A stretch of DNA of 64,000 nucleotides from Gammaproteobacteria bacterium (lineage in GTDB: Bacteria; Pseudomonadota; Gammaproteobacteria; HK1). Under the pieces are notes generated by a model. The model ran no database searches and was not told where the DNA came from. It saw nothing but the letters and a program-made list of their open reading frames with translations. The DNA is taken from positions 124,001-188,000 of the forward strand of contig JAJFJV010000025.1 of assembly GCA_021773635.1 (NCBI GenBank), read 5' to 3'. Positions 1-8,760 of this stretch are shown here, in pieces. Positions within the stretch are counted from its first letter, which is position 1. The number at the start of each line of letters is the position of its first letter. Made by a program: the position numbers and the translations under genes.

Positions 1-296
1 GATGGCGCCCAACGGATCAGGCCCAGCGTCAACAGCACATAACCTCCGAGATACCCTACAAATTTCTCAAGAAATGCCTCGGCTTCGGTATCACCGATAA
101 CCACCAGGTTGTTGAGAGAATCAAAGTTGTCGGTAATATCGAGCAAGGTTCCGAACAGCAGCAGGGAAAAGCCCAGCAGGATTTGGTTCCAGCCTGAACA
201 AGAGAGAAAATTCTTGTGCCTCCCCAGTTTCCAGAGGAATCCCACCAGCACCAGCAGTACACCCGCGCGGATGCTTTCCAGGATTATGTCTAGCAA
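1..296 (-). CDS. N-terminal part of a membrane sensor protein (runs off the left edge)
   Basis: Reading leftward from a TTG at 296-294, an open frame continues to the window edge (98 codons) and encodes a strongly hydrophobic N-terminus with about three membrane helices. The middle carries a run reading LLFGTLLDITDNFDSLNNLV, and the visible part ends LIRWAP. The TTG is preceded by AAGGAG seven bases upstream, and an in-frame TGA lies four codons before it, so no longer start is possible. From memory, this kind of N-terminus is found in front of PAS and GGDEF output domains; that output part is outside the window, so the function is inferred. It lies 66 bases downstream of the EAL response regulator on the same strand, so it is probably the last visible gene of that operon. 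Confidence 0.6.
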   Translation of the reverse strand, partial: MLDIILESIRAGVLLVLVGFLWKLGRHKNFLSCSGWNQILLGFSLLLFGTLLDITDNFDSLNNLVVIGDTEAEAFLEKFVGYLGGYVLLTLGLIRWAP

Positions 297-362
297 GTGT
301 CCACTCCTTCAATTCAAAGACGCCAGGAAGAGCATCACCAAGCTGTGGTAAAAGGGGATATC

Positions 363-2534
363 TTAAACATTGGTGTTAAAGGTTTTTTCTTCGACCATCA
401 ACTGGAGAAAGTCTGCAACCGGCATGGGTCGTGCGAAATAAAAGCCTTGCACCGAGTCACACTGGCACGCGCGCAGGAAAGCGAGCTGCTCTTTGGCATC
501 CATGCCCTCGGCGATTACCCTTAATTCCATGCTGTGGGCAAGGGCGATCACGGCCTGGACGATGGCGGCGCTCTTTGGGTCGCGAGTCATCTGGATGATG
601 AACGAGCGGTCCACCTTGAGGGTCTCGATGGGGAAGCGACTGAGTGAAGAAAGGGACGAGTGGCCGGTGCCAAAATCGTCCAGAGCCAACCCCAAGCCGC
701 GTTCGCGAAAGGCATCCATGACTCCACTGAGCTGATCCACATTCTCCATGACGATATTTTCCAGCAGCTCGATTTTCAGGCTCCTTGGATTAGCGCTGGT
801 CTCTGCGAGGACCTGGTCAACCATCTCGACGATTTTCGGCTCGCGCATCTGATTGCGGGAAAAATTTACGCTCAAGCTGAAGGGATTAACGGGGAATCCG
901 TTTTTCTCCATTTTTTTCAGCGTGGTACATGCGCGATGCAGCACCCATTCTCCCAGCGGTACGTCGAGGCCCGTTTCTTCCGCCAAGGGGATGAATTCCC
1001 CCGGGGAGATGAGTTTGCCGTCTGGGGGCTGCCAGCGCACCAATGCCTCCGCGCCCTCGATGCGACCCGTATCCATGGCGATCTGCGGCTGCAGGTAAAT
1101 GAGCAGCTCCTCGTTGTCCAGCGCCCTGCGCAGTTTTTTCTCCAGGGAGAGGCGGCGCATCGCCGTGGCGTTCATGTCGGCGGTAAAAAACCGGTAGCTA
1201 TTTCCTCCCTGTGCGATGGCCTGACGCACGGCACTTGTCACGTTCTTGAGCAATGTCTCCGGGTCATCACCATTCTCCGGAAACAGGCAGATACCTATGT
1301 TAGCGCTTAGATGAAACTCGTGATTTTCTATCACCAACGGTGCCTTGAAGTCAGTCAGGAACTGCTGGGCGAGGCGGGAAACACGAGTGGTGGTCGGAAA
1401 CCAGGTTATCAGGATGCTGAATTCCTGGGGTCCGGTGCGAGCGATGGTATCCCCGGCCTCGGTATATTTCGCAAGGCGTTGCGCCGCCAGATCGATCGAT
1501 TTATCTGCCGCCGTCTGGCCGAGGGTCTCTTTAATGAGCCCGAGTTTGCTCAGGCGAATGGTCAAAATGGCCAGAGGTTTTTTTTGGGGGCCAAAAATCC
1601 CGGTAAAGTGGGTGACGCGGTCCGTGAACAGTCGAAGATTGGGTAATCCGGTTGACTGGTCGAAATAGGCCAGGTGCTCGATGTGCTGCTCTGCCTGCTT
1701 CAACTCGGTGATATTGGTGTGCATGGCAATGGCGCCGGCGCCGGATCTGCCTTGCAGAGTCACATTGTAGTGCCGCTCCTCTCCATCGGCCCGGCATGCG
1801 TGTTCAAAAATCAATCTCCGGCGTTTGCCGGAAAGTACAGCCTCCAGGTCACTAACCAGTTGCGGCATGTTCTCGTCGGTGAAGCAATGGGCCTTTTTGC
1901 AGATAGCCAGATAATCACTTTCCCCGCCAGAGTCATCGTAATTACCCAAATCACAGGAGAACCGGAGCCAGCGTTGGTTGGCTGCAATGATCTTGCCCGC
2001 ATTATCCAGCAAGGCGACCTTGGCGGGCAGACCGTTAAGAATATCGGTTTGGGTGTCCAGGGCCTGGTGCAGTTCCACGGTGCGCTGGTCGACGCGCTCC
2101 TCCAGATTAAGGTTGAGTTGACGCAAGCGATTCTCGGCCTGGTGGAGGCCCACCTGCACCTCCACACGGCTGATCAGAATGGTCAGATCGACCGGTTTGA
2201 CCACATAATCATTGGCTCCGGCCGAAAGGGCCGCGAGGATATCCGCGCGCTCATCGCTGGCGGTCACCATGATGACGGGCAGTTCGGTGGGCGAGTGTTG
2301 TTCGCGGAGTCTTCGGAGCACCTCCATGCCGTCCATTTCCGGCATCATCAAATCCAGCAGCACCAGGTCGATGCCACCCGCCGTCACTTTATCCAGTGCC
2401 GCCTGGCCACCGGCCGCCTCATGCATCTCGTAGCCCTTGCGGGACAGGCGGGATAGCAGCAGGTCCCGGTTGTTCCGATCATCATCGACCACCAGGATGC
2501 TGGCCGGTTCTGAATGCTTGTCCCGTGCGCCCAT
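363..2534 (-). CDS. Response regulator with PAS, degenerate GGDEF and EAL domains (probable c-di-GMP phosphodiesterase)
   Basis: A 723-residue cytoplasmic signalling protein. Receiver domain at about 12-128 (acidic pair D17/D18, phospho-acceptor D61, T91, K113), a short coiled coil, PAS at about 165-280, GGDEF-like domain at 285-455 and EAL domain at 465-715. The GGDEF signature reads RTGPQEF (366-372), so cyclase activity is unlikely. The EAL domain keeps EAL (496-498), ELLEN, DDFGTG, LKVD, AEG and QGFYFARP, so hydrolysis of c-di-GMP to pGpG is plausible. A longer frame begins at 2711, but it runs back over the upstream gene. The ATG at 2534 has GGAAGGAA in front and its product opens directly into a receiver. 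It is third among the regulators downstream of the kinase gene. Confidence 0.88.
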   Translation of the reverse strand: MGARDKHSEPASILVVDDDRNNRDLLLSRLSRKGYEMHEAAGGQAALDKVTAGGIDLVLLDLMMPEMDGMEVLRRLREQHSPTELPVIMVTASDERADILAALSAGANDYVVKPVDLTILISRVEVQVGLHQAENRLRQLNLNLEERVDQRTVELHQALDTQTDILNGLPAKVALLDNAGKIIAANQRWLRFSCDLGNYDDSGGESDYLAICKKAHCFTDENMPQLVSDLEAVLSGKRRRLIFEHACRADGEERHYNVTLQGRSGAGAIAMHTNITELKQAEQHIEHLAYFDQSTGLPNLRLFTDRVTHFTGIFGPQKKPLAILTIRLSKLGLIKETLGQTAADKSIDLAAQRLAKYTEAGDTIARTGPQEFSILITWFPTTTRVSRLAQQFLTDFKAPLVIENHEFHLSANIGICLFPENGDDPETLLKNVTSAVRQAIAQGGNSYRFFTADMNATAMRRLSLEKKLRRALDNEELLIYLQPQIAMDTGRIEGAEALVRWQPPDGKLISPGEFIPLAEETGLDVPLGEWVLHRACTTLKKMEKNGFPVNPFSLSVNFSRNQMREPKIVEMVDQVLAETSANPRSLKIELLENIVMENVDQLSGVMDAFRERGLGLALDDFGTGHSSLSSLSRFPIETLKVDRSFIIQMTRDPKSAAIVQAVIALAHSMELRVIAEGMDAKEQLAFLRACQCDSVQGFYFARPMPVADFLQLMVEEKTFNTNV

Positions 2535-2544
2535 CCGTTCCTTC

Positions 2545-3810
2545 CTAGCTGTTTTTTTCTGTTGTTGTGGGTGTTGTTTGCTCGCCCCGGTGTTCCCGCA
2601 ATACCGCGACCAGGTTATTGATGTGATTGACGCGAAGGATCGCGTACAGCCGTTCCACGGCAAGATCGGACAAGCGGGTTCCTGCACGGATGTAGACGCG
2701 GCCGTCTTCAAGCGCCAGGTCTGACATCAGGGTGTCACCGGGCAGTAGTGCCGAGGGGCGCAGCTTGATAACCCCGTCTTTCTCTTGTACTTCTCCGGGG
2801 GCATCGTCTTTGACAGTGCTCTGGTGCTCGAGGCAGGTCCGGACCTGCGCCAGCACCTCGGGATCGTAGCGTTCCGCGTGCTCCAGTAATTTCGCGAAGG
2901 CCTCGGGGCCCGGCCTCGGGCCGGCGGTGACTTCGGCCAGGTCGGTGAGTACCTTGAGGATCCGTGCATGACGGGGAATTTCTTTGCCCTTGCGCTCACC
3001 CGGAGGGGACTCGCTGCCGTCGAAGTTCCGGTGTTGGAAATAGACAATTTCTGCCACGTTTTCAAGGCGCGGAATGCGCTCAATCAGCTTGCGCCCCACC
3101 GCGGGTATATCCGCCTTGATGGCGGCCTCCTGGGGCGATAGTTCCTCTCCGGAGAGGATTTTCGGCAACACCTCCTGCGGCAGCGCCACCATGCCAAGCG
3201 GTGACAGCTGGGCGGCAAGCTCCAGCTCCCATTGTGCGTCGACAGGCGCATGTTTACCGAGGCAGCGCACCCATTCGCGCAACCGGGTGGCCCGGCTGAA
3301 GGCCTCCGGCGCCGCCAGTTCGAGCACATCGCCCAGCAGCCGCATGCTGCCCCCGAGGGTATGGGTCAGGATTTTCTTCTCGGCAGCCAGGGCCTGTTGC
3401 AGCTTGCAGCTGGTCTGCTGGAGGGAGAGATGGGTCTGTACGCGGGCGAGGACAACCGGAAAGTCGATGGGCTTGGTAACATAGTCGTTGGCGCCGAGTT
3501 TCAGGGCCTGAACGATATGTGCGCTGTCATCCAGGGCCGTCGCCATGATGATTGGCAGGCCGGTTGCGCTGTGATCCCTGCGCAGTTGGGTGAGCACCTC
3601 CATGCCGTTCATCACGGGCATCATGATGTCTAACAGAATGAGGTCAATACCACCCGCTTTGACTCGATCCAGAGCGGCGCTACCACTATCCGCCTCGGCT
3701 ATCCGGTATCCCTTGCGGGAGAGGCGTTGCGCCAACAGATCCCGGTTACGTTCTTCATCGTCCACCACCAGCAGTGTGGCCGGCTCCGCTGCTGTCGTGG
3801 TCACGCTCAT
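2545..3810 (-). CDS. Response regulator with degenerate HD-GYP-like output domain
   Basis: A 421-residue protein. The receiver at 12-130 keeps D17/D18, D61, T91 and K113, so it should accept a phosphoryl group. It is followed by a helical linker and an HD-GYP-like region at about 175-330. That region has the family layout, but the metal-binding HD is replaced by QLSPLG (201-206) and the HHE-type segment reads QHRNFDG (259-265). It probably has no hydrolase activity and may act as a ligand-binding or protein-contact domain. A C-terminal stretch of about 90 residues is not recognised. The start overlaps the preceding receiver gene by ATGA (3807-3810), which suggests translational coupling. Its receiver is very like that of the next gene, consistent with duplication. 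Confidence 0.82.
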   Translation of the reverse strand: MSVTTTAAEPATLLVVDDEERNRDLLAQRLSRKGYRIAEADSGSAALDRVKAGGIDLILLDIMMPVMNGMEVLTQLRRDHSATGLPIIMATALDDSAHIVQALKLGANDYVTKPIDFPVVLARVQTHLSLQQTSCKLQQALAAEKKILTHTLGGSMRLLGDVLELAAPEAFSRATRLREWVRCLGKHAPVDAQWELELAAQLSPLGMVALPQEVLPKILSGEELSPQEAAIKADIPAVGRKLIERIPRLENVAEIVYFQHRNFDGSESPPGERKGKEIPRHARILKVLTDLAEVTAGPRPGPEAFAKLLEHAERYDPEVLAQVRTCLEHQSTVKDDAPGEVQEKDGVIKLRPSALLPGDTLMSDLALEDGRVYIRAGTRLSDLAVERLYAILRVNHINNLVAVLREHRGEQTTPTTTEKNS

Positions 3811-4169
3811 TCCAGCAGCGCCTCTATCTTGGCCAGCAATCGGGGCAGTTCCACCGGCTTGGTATCGAAATCGTCACAGCCGGCTGCCAGCGCCTGATCC
3901 CGATGAGAGGTCATGGCGTGAGCGGAGAGGGCGATGATGGGAATGGCTGCGGTGGCCGGGTCCGTCTTCAGACGCCGGGTGGTTTCCCAGCCGTCAATCT
4001 TCGGGAGTTCCAGGTCCATCAGGATCAGTGACGGTTCTATCTCAGCGACCCTGAACAGGGCCTCGGCGCCGTCAAAGGCCAGTACCACCTCGTAGCCCTT
4101 GCGGGTGAGGCGTCGGGAAAGCATATCCCGGTTCAACTCGTTGTCTTCCACCAACATGATCTTGCTCAT
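3807..4169 (-). CDS. Stand-alone receiver protein (CheY/DivK-like)
   Basis: A 120-residue single receiver domain with no output domain. Conserved residues are E8/D9, phospho-acceptor D52 in LILMDLELP, the serine in IIALSAHA, and the lysine in DTKPVEL. It could be a phosphate sink, a shuttle, or a protein-protein signalling module like DivK. It overlaps the kinase gene by four bases (ATGA at 4166-4169) and the next regulator by four bases, so the three are almost certainly co-transcribed and co-translated. Its RRLTRKGYE segment resembles those of the two following regulators, which suggests a shared origin. Confidence 0.88.
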   Translation of the reverse strand: MSKIMLVEDNELNRDMLSRRLTRKGYEVVLAFDGAEALFRVAEIEPSLILMDLELPKIDGWETTRRLKTDPATAAIPIIALSAHAMTSHRDQALAAGCDDFDTKPVELPRLLAKIEALLE

Positions 4170-7100
4170 TCCGCGACTCCTTTTTCTTCTTCTTTTAAAT
4201 TTTCCAAAGGCTGAAGCGATGGGCTTCCGGGCGGCTCCGAAGTGAAGTCACCATGCGGGTTTTCCACTTCACGGGGCAATCGGGCCGTGAAGGTCGAGCC
4301 CTGTCCCGGGACACTCTCGGCCTCGAGGCGGCCGCCCATCAGCTCACAGAGTTTGCGGGCGATGGCGAGCCCCAGGCCGGTGCCGCCATACTGCCGGGTG
4401 GTCGAGCCATCCGCTTGAATGAAGGGTTCGAAGATCTTTTCCAGCGCTTCCGCGCCGATGCCGATGCCGGTATCCGTAACCGAAATGCTCAATAGGTCTC
4501 CAGGCCCTGGCGAGACATGTAGCCCGATGGTTCCCGCTTTGGTGAATTTCATCGCGTTGCTGAGCAAGTTGGACAGGACCTGTCGCAAGCGCGTTGGATC
4601 CGTGCTTATCTCACCGGCATCGTCCGGGCAATGCAGGTCGAGGGCGAGGCCATTGCGCTCTGCCAGTGGCCGGAATTCGCTTGCCAGGGTTGCCAGCAGC
4701 GGGGCGACGGCAAGGCGCGAGCTATCGAGAACTGTTTTTTCCGCCTCGATCTTGGACAAGTCCAGAACTTCGTTGATGAGCTCCAGCAGATGTCGCCCGG
4801 CGCCCCTGATTTTTCCCAGGTCCGGGATGAACTGCTGCTGGTCCTGTTCTTCGGCATCCTCTTCGAGCATCTCGCTATAGCCGATGATGGCGTTTAACGG
4901 TGTGCGCAACTCGTGGCTCATATTGGCGAGAAAAACCGATTTCGCGTGATTGGCCTGTTCTGCCTGTTCCAGCGCCTGCTGCATCTCCCGCTCCGCGCTC
5001 TTGCGTGCCGTGATGTCCAGAAAGGTCACCACGGCGCCGACAATTTTACCGTCACGGTGAATAGGGTGGGACCAGTATTCGGTGGCAAAGGAGGAGCCGT
5101 CCGCCCGCCAGAACACCTCGTGATCGGCATGCGTGCCCAGGCCTTGGCGAAAGGCCTGGTAGATCAGGCACTCCGGGTTGGGGTAGGGCGTTCCATCCAC
5201 CCGGCTATGGTGAGCCAGGGCGTGCATATTACGGCCTAGCAGATCCGCCTCCTCCCGGTAACCCAGCATGCGCTGGCAGGCGGGATTGCTGAAGGTGCAG
5301 TTACCCTCGAGGTCGATACCGTAGATGCCCTCGCTGGCGGAATTCAGTAACAGGCGGGTCCGTTCCTCGCTCTCGCGCAGTTGCTCCTGCGCCAGCTTAC
5401 GCTCGGTAATTTCCTGCTTCAGGCCGACGAAGTGGCGCGTTTCTCCGTCAGCAGAGCGGATGGGGATGATGGAAACCTCATCCCAGTAGATCTCGCCGTT
5501 CTTGCGCTTGTTGCAAAGCTCACCCTGCCACTCGCGGCCGGCCTCGATGGTTTCCCACAATTCCTTGTAAACCGTATCGGGGATCTGGCCGGACTTCAGA
5601 AATCCCGGGTTTCTGTCCAAGACCTCGTCCCGCGTGTAGCCGGTCACCTGGCTGAATCTCCGATTGACGTATTCGATCTGACCTTGCGGGTCGGTAATCA
5701 ATACCTGGGCCGGGCTGTGCTCCACCGCGAGGGAGAGCTTTCTCAATTCCGCGGATTGTGTTTCCAGTGCAATGGCCGAGGCCTTGCCCGCACTCAGTAC
5801 CAGTGCCGTGGCCCAGATGCCGAGAAAGGTGTAGAGGCGGTTGGTGAGCGGTGCCCACGCGTGCGTGTCTCCGTAGGCATAGCCGATGATGGCGAGCACG
5901 GTGGTGGCAAGTGCAAGCACTACAAGGTGTCGTCGCCTGGGGAACCACCAGCCCACCAGTACCAGAGTCGCATAGAGCACGCCTTCCGAGACCCCGGTGG
6001 GAGTCTGAAAGTCCAGTGCCAGGACAAAAAGGCCGAGGCCAGCGCTAAGGACCAGCAGGCCCGGGGAGAGTTGTGACGTTGCCTCGGGCGGCCGGAAGAG
6101 GCCGCGGAGTGGCCCGAAGGACTCGGTGGTCGGCGCCCCGATGCGTAAAAATAACAGCATGCCAAGGCCAATCAAACAAAGAGCAATGGCACCGGCGATG
6201 GCGCCCGCCTGAAGGATGGGGGTTCGCAGTTCGGCCATATTGATTTCGGCCACCAGGCCAAGACCCAGTGCGTCCACCCGGCAATAGGCACCAAGCACCT
6301 CGATACCGCGATGATCCGGGCCAATCAGTGTTCCACGTTCTCCCGCCAGTCCCCGGCGCATGCTCTGCATGGAGGGCTCGTTCGGAGGAACGAGCAAAAT
6401 GTCTTGTGAACCGTAGCGGCTGCGCACCAGGATAGCGATACTGTCTCCCTGGTGCTGTCCCAGCACGAATTCACCGCTTCGCCCAAAGCCGGATTCCTGG
6501 CCCAGGGCAACGCGTACCTGGCCTATGGTGCGCTCAAGCGGAGCTTCGACGTCAAATTGCCTGTTGAAGGCGAGCATTGCCTCCATCAGTTCCCCCTTGC
6601 CCTCCACCAGTTCCGTGAGTGCTGAACGCTGGGTGTCTACGGAGGTGAGGTACAGGGTCCAGAGTGAGGTGCCCATCGAAGTTGCCGCCACCAGCGCCAT
6701 GGTCAGAATGAGGTGCCAGAGTCGTTCCCTGGCCTGGATGCCGGAGGCCTTACGGGTGGAGGGCAGACCGATTTGCCGGAACAGCAGCACACCGAGGACG
6801 ATGATAAAAAGAGTGCTGGCGGCAGTAATAGCGCCTGCCCGGAGAAAGGGCCTGCGAAACTCCGCCAGGTCAATCTTGGCGACCAGACCCAGGCCGAAGT
6901 GTTCCAGAGGGGCGTAGGCAGCCAGTACCCGGGTCGCACGGTAATCCTTGCCGAGTATCACGCCGGCCTGTCCCGCAAGGGCCTGACGCATGGGTTCTGC
7001 CTCGGTGCCGGTCCAGGTGACCGGGGGGATGCCCTGTTTGAGATGGCGCGATGGCAGCAGGAAGGTGATTTGCTCGCCCACGCGCCGTCCAATGACAAAT

Positions 7101-7393
7101 TCACCACTTTTTCCAAAACCCTCGTGGCCTTCCAGGACCTTGATGATCGGCGCCAGGGTGCGCGCGAGGTCCCCTTCAAGCTCGCTTTGTTCCTCGGCTG
7201 CGTGGAGGAGCTCTTCCACCAATTGCGCCTGGCTTTGCAGCAGGTCTACAAGGCGGGTCTGCCGGGCCTCGAACAAGGGCTGATAGAGCATCCCCATGGA
7301 CGTCAGCATGGTAGCGATGGCGATCAGCACCATGATACCGATAAGGTACAGGTGGCGCTTATTTGTGCTATCGCGTTGCGTTATTTTAACCAC
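4166..7393 (-). CDS. Membrane sensor histidine kinase with duplicated extracytoplasmic sensor module
   Basis: About 1075 residues. In order: TM helix, sensor module 1, TM, TM, sensor module 2, TM, a group of about four TM helices, two PAS domains (about 550-795), HisKA with His at about 827 in [10 protein letters not shown], and HATPase with N box ([10 protein letters not shown]), G1 (DTGIGIG) and G2 ([10 protein letters not shown]). Modules 1 and 2 are clearly repeats: both have GFG(K/R)SGEFV(I/L)G, a LAG...G..LG/IG segment and GLGLVA(K/E)I. There is no attached receiver, so the three regulators encoded downstream are the likely partners. The frame also opens at a GTG at 7438, but that start lies inside a perfect inverted repeat and lacks a ribosome site. 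The GTG at 7393 has AGGA eight bases upstream and leaves a short positively charged N-terminus before the first helix. Confidence 0.85.
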   Translation of the reverse strand: MVKITQRDSTNKRHLYLIGIMVLIAIATMLTSMGMLYQPLFEARQTRLVDLLQSQAQLVEELLHAAEEQSELEGDLARTLAPIIKVLEGHEGFGKSGEFVIGRRVGEQITFLLPSRHLKQGIPPVTWTGTEAEPMRQALAGQAGVILGKDYRATRVLAAYAPLEHFGLGLVAKIDLAEFRRPFLRAGAITAASTLFIIVLGVLLFRQIGLPSTRKASGIQARERLWHLILTMALVAATSMGTSLWTLYLTSVDTQRSALTELVEGKGELMEAMLAFNRQFDVEAPLERTIGQVRVALGQESGFGRSGEFVLGQHQGDSIAILVRSRYGSQDILLVPPNEPSMQSMRRGLAGERGTLIGPDHRGIEVLGAYCRVDALGLGLVAEINMAELRTPILQAGAIAGAIALCLIGLGMLLFLRIGAPTTESFGPLRGLFRPPEATSQLSPGLLVLSAGLGLFVLALDFQTPTGVSEGVLYATLVLVGWWFPRRRHLVVLALATTVLAIIGYAYGDTHAWAPLTNRLYTFLGIWATALVLSAGKASAIALETQSAELRKLSLAVEHSPAQVLITDPQGQIEYVNRRFSQVTGYTRDEVLDRNPGFLKSGQIPDTVYKELWETIEAGREWQGELCNKRKNGEIYWDEVSIIPIRSADGETRHFVGLKQEITERKLAQEQLRESEERTRLLLNSASEGIYGIDLEGNCTFSNPACQRMLGYREEADLLGRNMHALAHHSRVDGTPYPNPECLIYQAFRQGLGTHADHEVFWRADGSSFATEYWSHPIHRDGKIVGAVVTFLDITARKSAEREMQQALEQAEQANHAKSVFLANMSHELRTPLNAIIGYSEMLEEDAEEQDQQQFIPDLGKIRGAGRHLLELINEVLDLSKIEAEKTVLDSSRLAVAPLLATLASEFRPLAERNGLALDLHCPDDAGEISTDPTRLRQVLSNLLSNAMKFTKAGTIGLHVSPGPGDLLSISVTDTGIGIGAEALEKIFEPFIQADGSTTRQYGGTGLGLAIARKLCELMGGRLEAESVPGQGSTFTARLPREVENPHGDFTSEPPGSPSLQPLENLKEEEKGVAE

Positions 7394-8107
7394 TCGGCTC
7401 GTCCTGGTTTTCGAGGGCCGGCATCCGTTCCAATGCACGCAAACTCAGAGGCTTGCGTGCATTGTGATAGGACACAACCCGCACTTTTTAAAGGTGGTTT
7501 CCGATCGGGCTGCCGCAGATCGTTATGGCGCACCGGATCGGGGGTGACGTGCTTTCCCGGATGTTTGCGCAACAGAACGCCGGAGCTTGCCGGTATGCGG
7601 CAGAGAGGAACCCGAAACGGTCCCTCCAGTCCATCTGGAGAAAGACACACCGCGGGGTTTGGGCGGGGGTTACCGGGACGAGCCCGTATGAAGGCGACGC
7701 ACCGGAAAATACTTTTACTGTTAGAGGCTTATCGGATGTCAGGCCGATTTCTTTAGCCGCCGCCTGTTTTTTGCAGGCCTGCGGCATACACTCCATCCCT
7801 GGAGCGGGTAGTGGTCGGGTTATTAAACGTCTCGCCCGGCCAGCGCACGTGCTTCAAAACATAATCCAGTGGGCGAATTTTGGCCAGTGAGGTGTCACTG
7901 GTCATGGCGGAGGTGTGGTCAATGGTTTGGCCGATACCGCCTTGAGCCTGTTCGCTGTACCCACTTGGCCTGCATGGTGTCTCGTACGGCTCATTCTTTC
8001 CGGCACCGTTTTTTGTCGTACCCGGGCCAGAATGAGGCCAACGATAGCGTGCCGCCGGGCTAAAGTATGCGAGTATTGGGGTCGTTAGTTGACGAAGGTA
8101 GCAAGTA
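7394..8107. other. Intergenic region of about 0.7 kb without a clear gene
   Basis: This lies between the divergent kinase gene and the gene starting at 8108. Several open frames of 60-120 codons overlap here on both strands (for example 7525-7890 plus, 7488-7796 minus and the 3' half of 7753-8277 minus). None has a good ribosome site or a recognisable domain. Besides the 7431-7464 inverted repeat, small palindromes occur (CTCCAG-N5-CTGGAG near 7625 and GCAGGCCTGC near 7773). It should hold the promoters of both flanking genes, but no convincing -35/-10 pair was seen. A decayed gene or an intergenic repeat family cannot be excluded. Confidence 0.4.
7431..7464. promoter_or_regulatory. Perfect 12-bp inverted repeat upstream of the sensor kinase
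   Basis: CAATGCACGCAA (7431-7442) and TTGCGTGCATTG (7453-7464) are exact reverse complements separated by 10 bases. The repeat lies 38 bases upstream of the chosen kinase start and covers the alternative upstream GTG. It could be a dimeric repressor or activator site, or a hairpin in the kinase leader RNA. No T-run follows on the minus strand, so a simple terminator is unlikely. Confidence 0.55.
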
Positions 8108-8758
8108 GTGGAGTTTATGGCAGTGTCTTTTACGCAGGAGTTATCGAGTATTTTGTTGCTGGAATTGCTCGCCGTTCTGAGCTTGATTCCCATGGTATGG
8201 GGTGTGCTCACTTTTCTGCGCAAACGGCGTGATCGCGCCGGGGTGCGGGCACTGATTGCCGCGGTGCGGGAGGGCAAGGAGGAAAATGCACGGCTGACTC
8301 GGAGCTGGCTGGAGCAGGAGATGGGGCTGGAGGGTGCTGCGGTGACTCAGTCCATGAAGGAACTCGGTGTCGCCCGTACCACCTTGTTTCAAAGCATCAT
8401 TAATCTGTACCTCACCCGTGACGCAGGCAGCCTGGCTGCGCTTGCGGGAGAGCTGGACGCCCTGACGGGCGGCTATCAGGCCCTACGGCCCGTTGCACCG
8501 GAAGCGAAGATGGCAGCTGCAGCGGATGAGCCGGCTTCCGCTGCAGCGCCTGAGCCGGAGGCCGCGACCGACTTGCAGCGTGAAAATGAACGTCTGTCCG
8601 GGGAATTGCGTATTAGCAAGGAGACCATCGGCGGCATGCTGGATGAATATGCCGAGATGTTCAGCGGAAGTGATGACGACAAGCGAAAGGAAGCCCCGGA
8701 AAAGGCTGCGGCGGGTACCGCGCTGGAAGGCGAGGAGGATGGAGAGGTTGAGCTCTAG
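8108..8758 (+). CDS. Membrane-anchored coiled-coil protein of unknown function
   Basis: A protein of 216 residues with one N-terminal membrane helix (about 13-37), a basic KRRDR stop-transfer segment, a helical cytoplasmic body, an Ala/Glu/Pro-rich linker (about 133-155), a short coiled coil (QRENERLSGELR) and a highly acidic C-terminus (GEEDGEVEL). I do not recognise the family; the layout suggests a structural or scaffolding role at the inner membrane. The GTG at 8108 has GAAGG nine bases upstream. The ATG at 8117 is an alternative but has GGAG only three bases away. The stop is two bases from the stop of the convergent transporter gene. Confidence 0.7.
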   Translation: MEFMAVSFTQELSSILLLELLAVLSLIPMVWGVLTFLRKRRDRAGVRALIAAVREGKEENARLTRSWLEQEMGLEGAAVTQSMKELGVARTTLFQSIINLYLTRDAGSLAALAGELDALTGGYQALRPVAPEAKMAAAADEPASAAAPEPEAATDLQRENERLSGELRISKETIGGMLDEYAEMFSGSDDDKRKEAPEKAAAGTALEGEEDGEVEL

Positions 8759-8760
8759 CT

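Noticed and set aside
1674-2456. A 260-codon plus-strand open frame opposite the EAL regulator
   Set aside because: Its composition mirrors the REC/PAS coding strand, and the regulator on the minus strand has clear motifs.
6713-7756. A 347-codon open frame on the plus strand
   Set aside because: It is antisense to the kinase gene, has no domain pattern and arises from GC-rich codon use of the real gene.
7465-8107. A c-di-GMP riboswitch upstream of the signalling operon
   Set aside because: I looked for the GEMM-type conserved core on both strands and did not find it.
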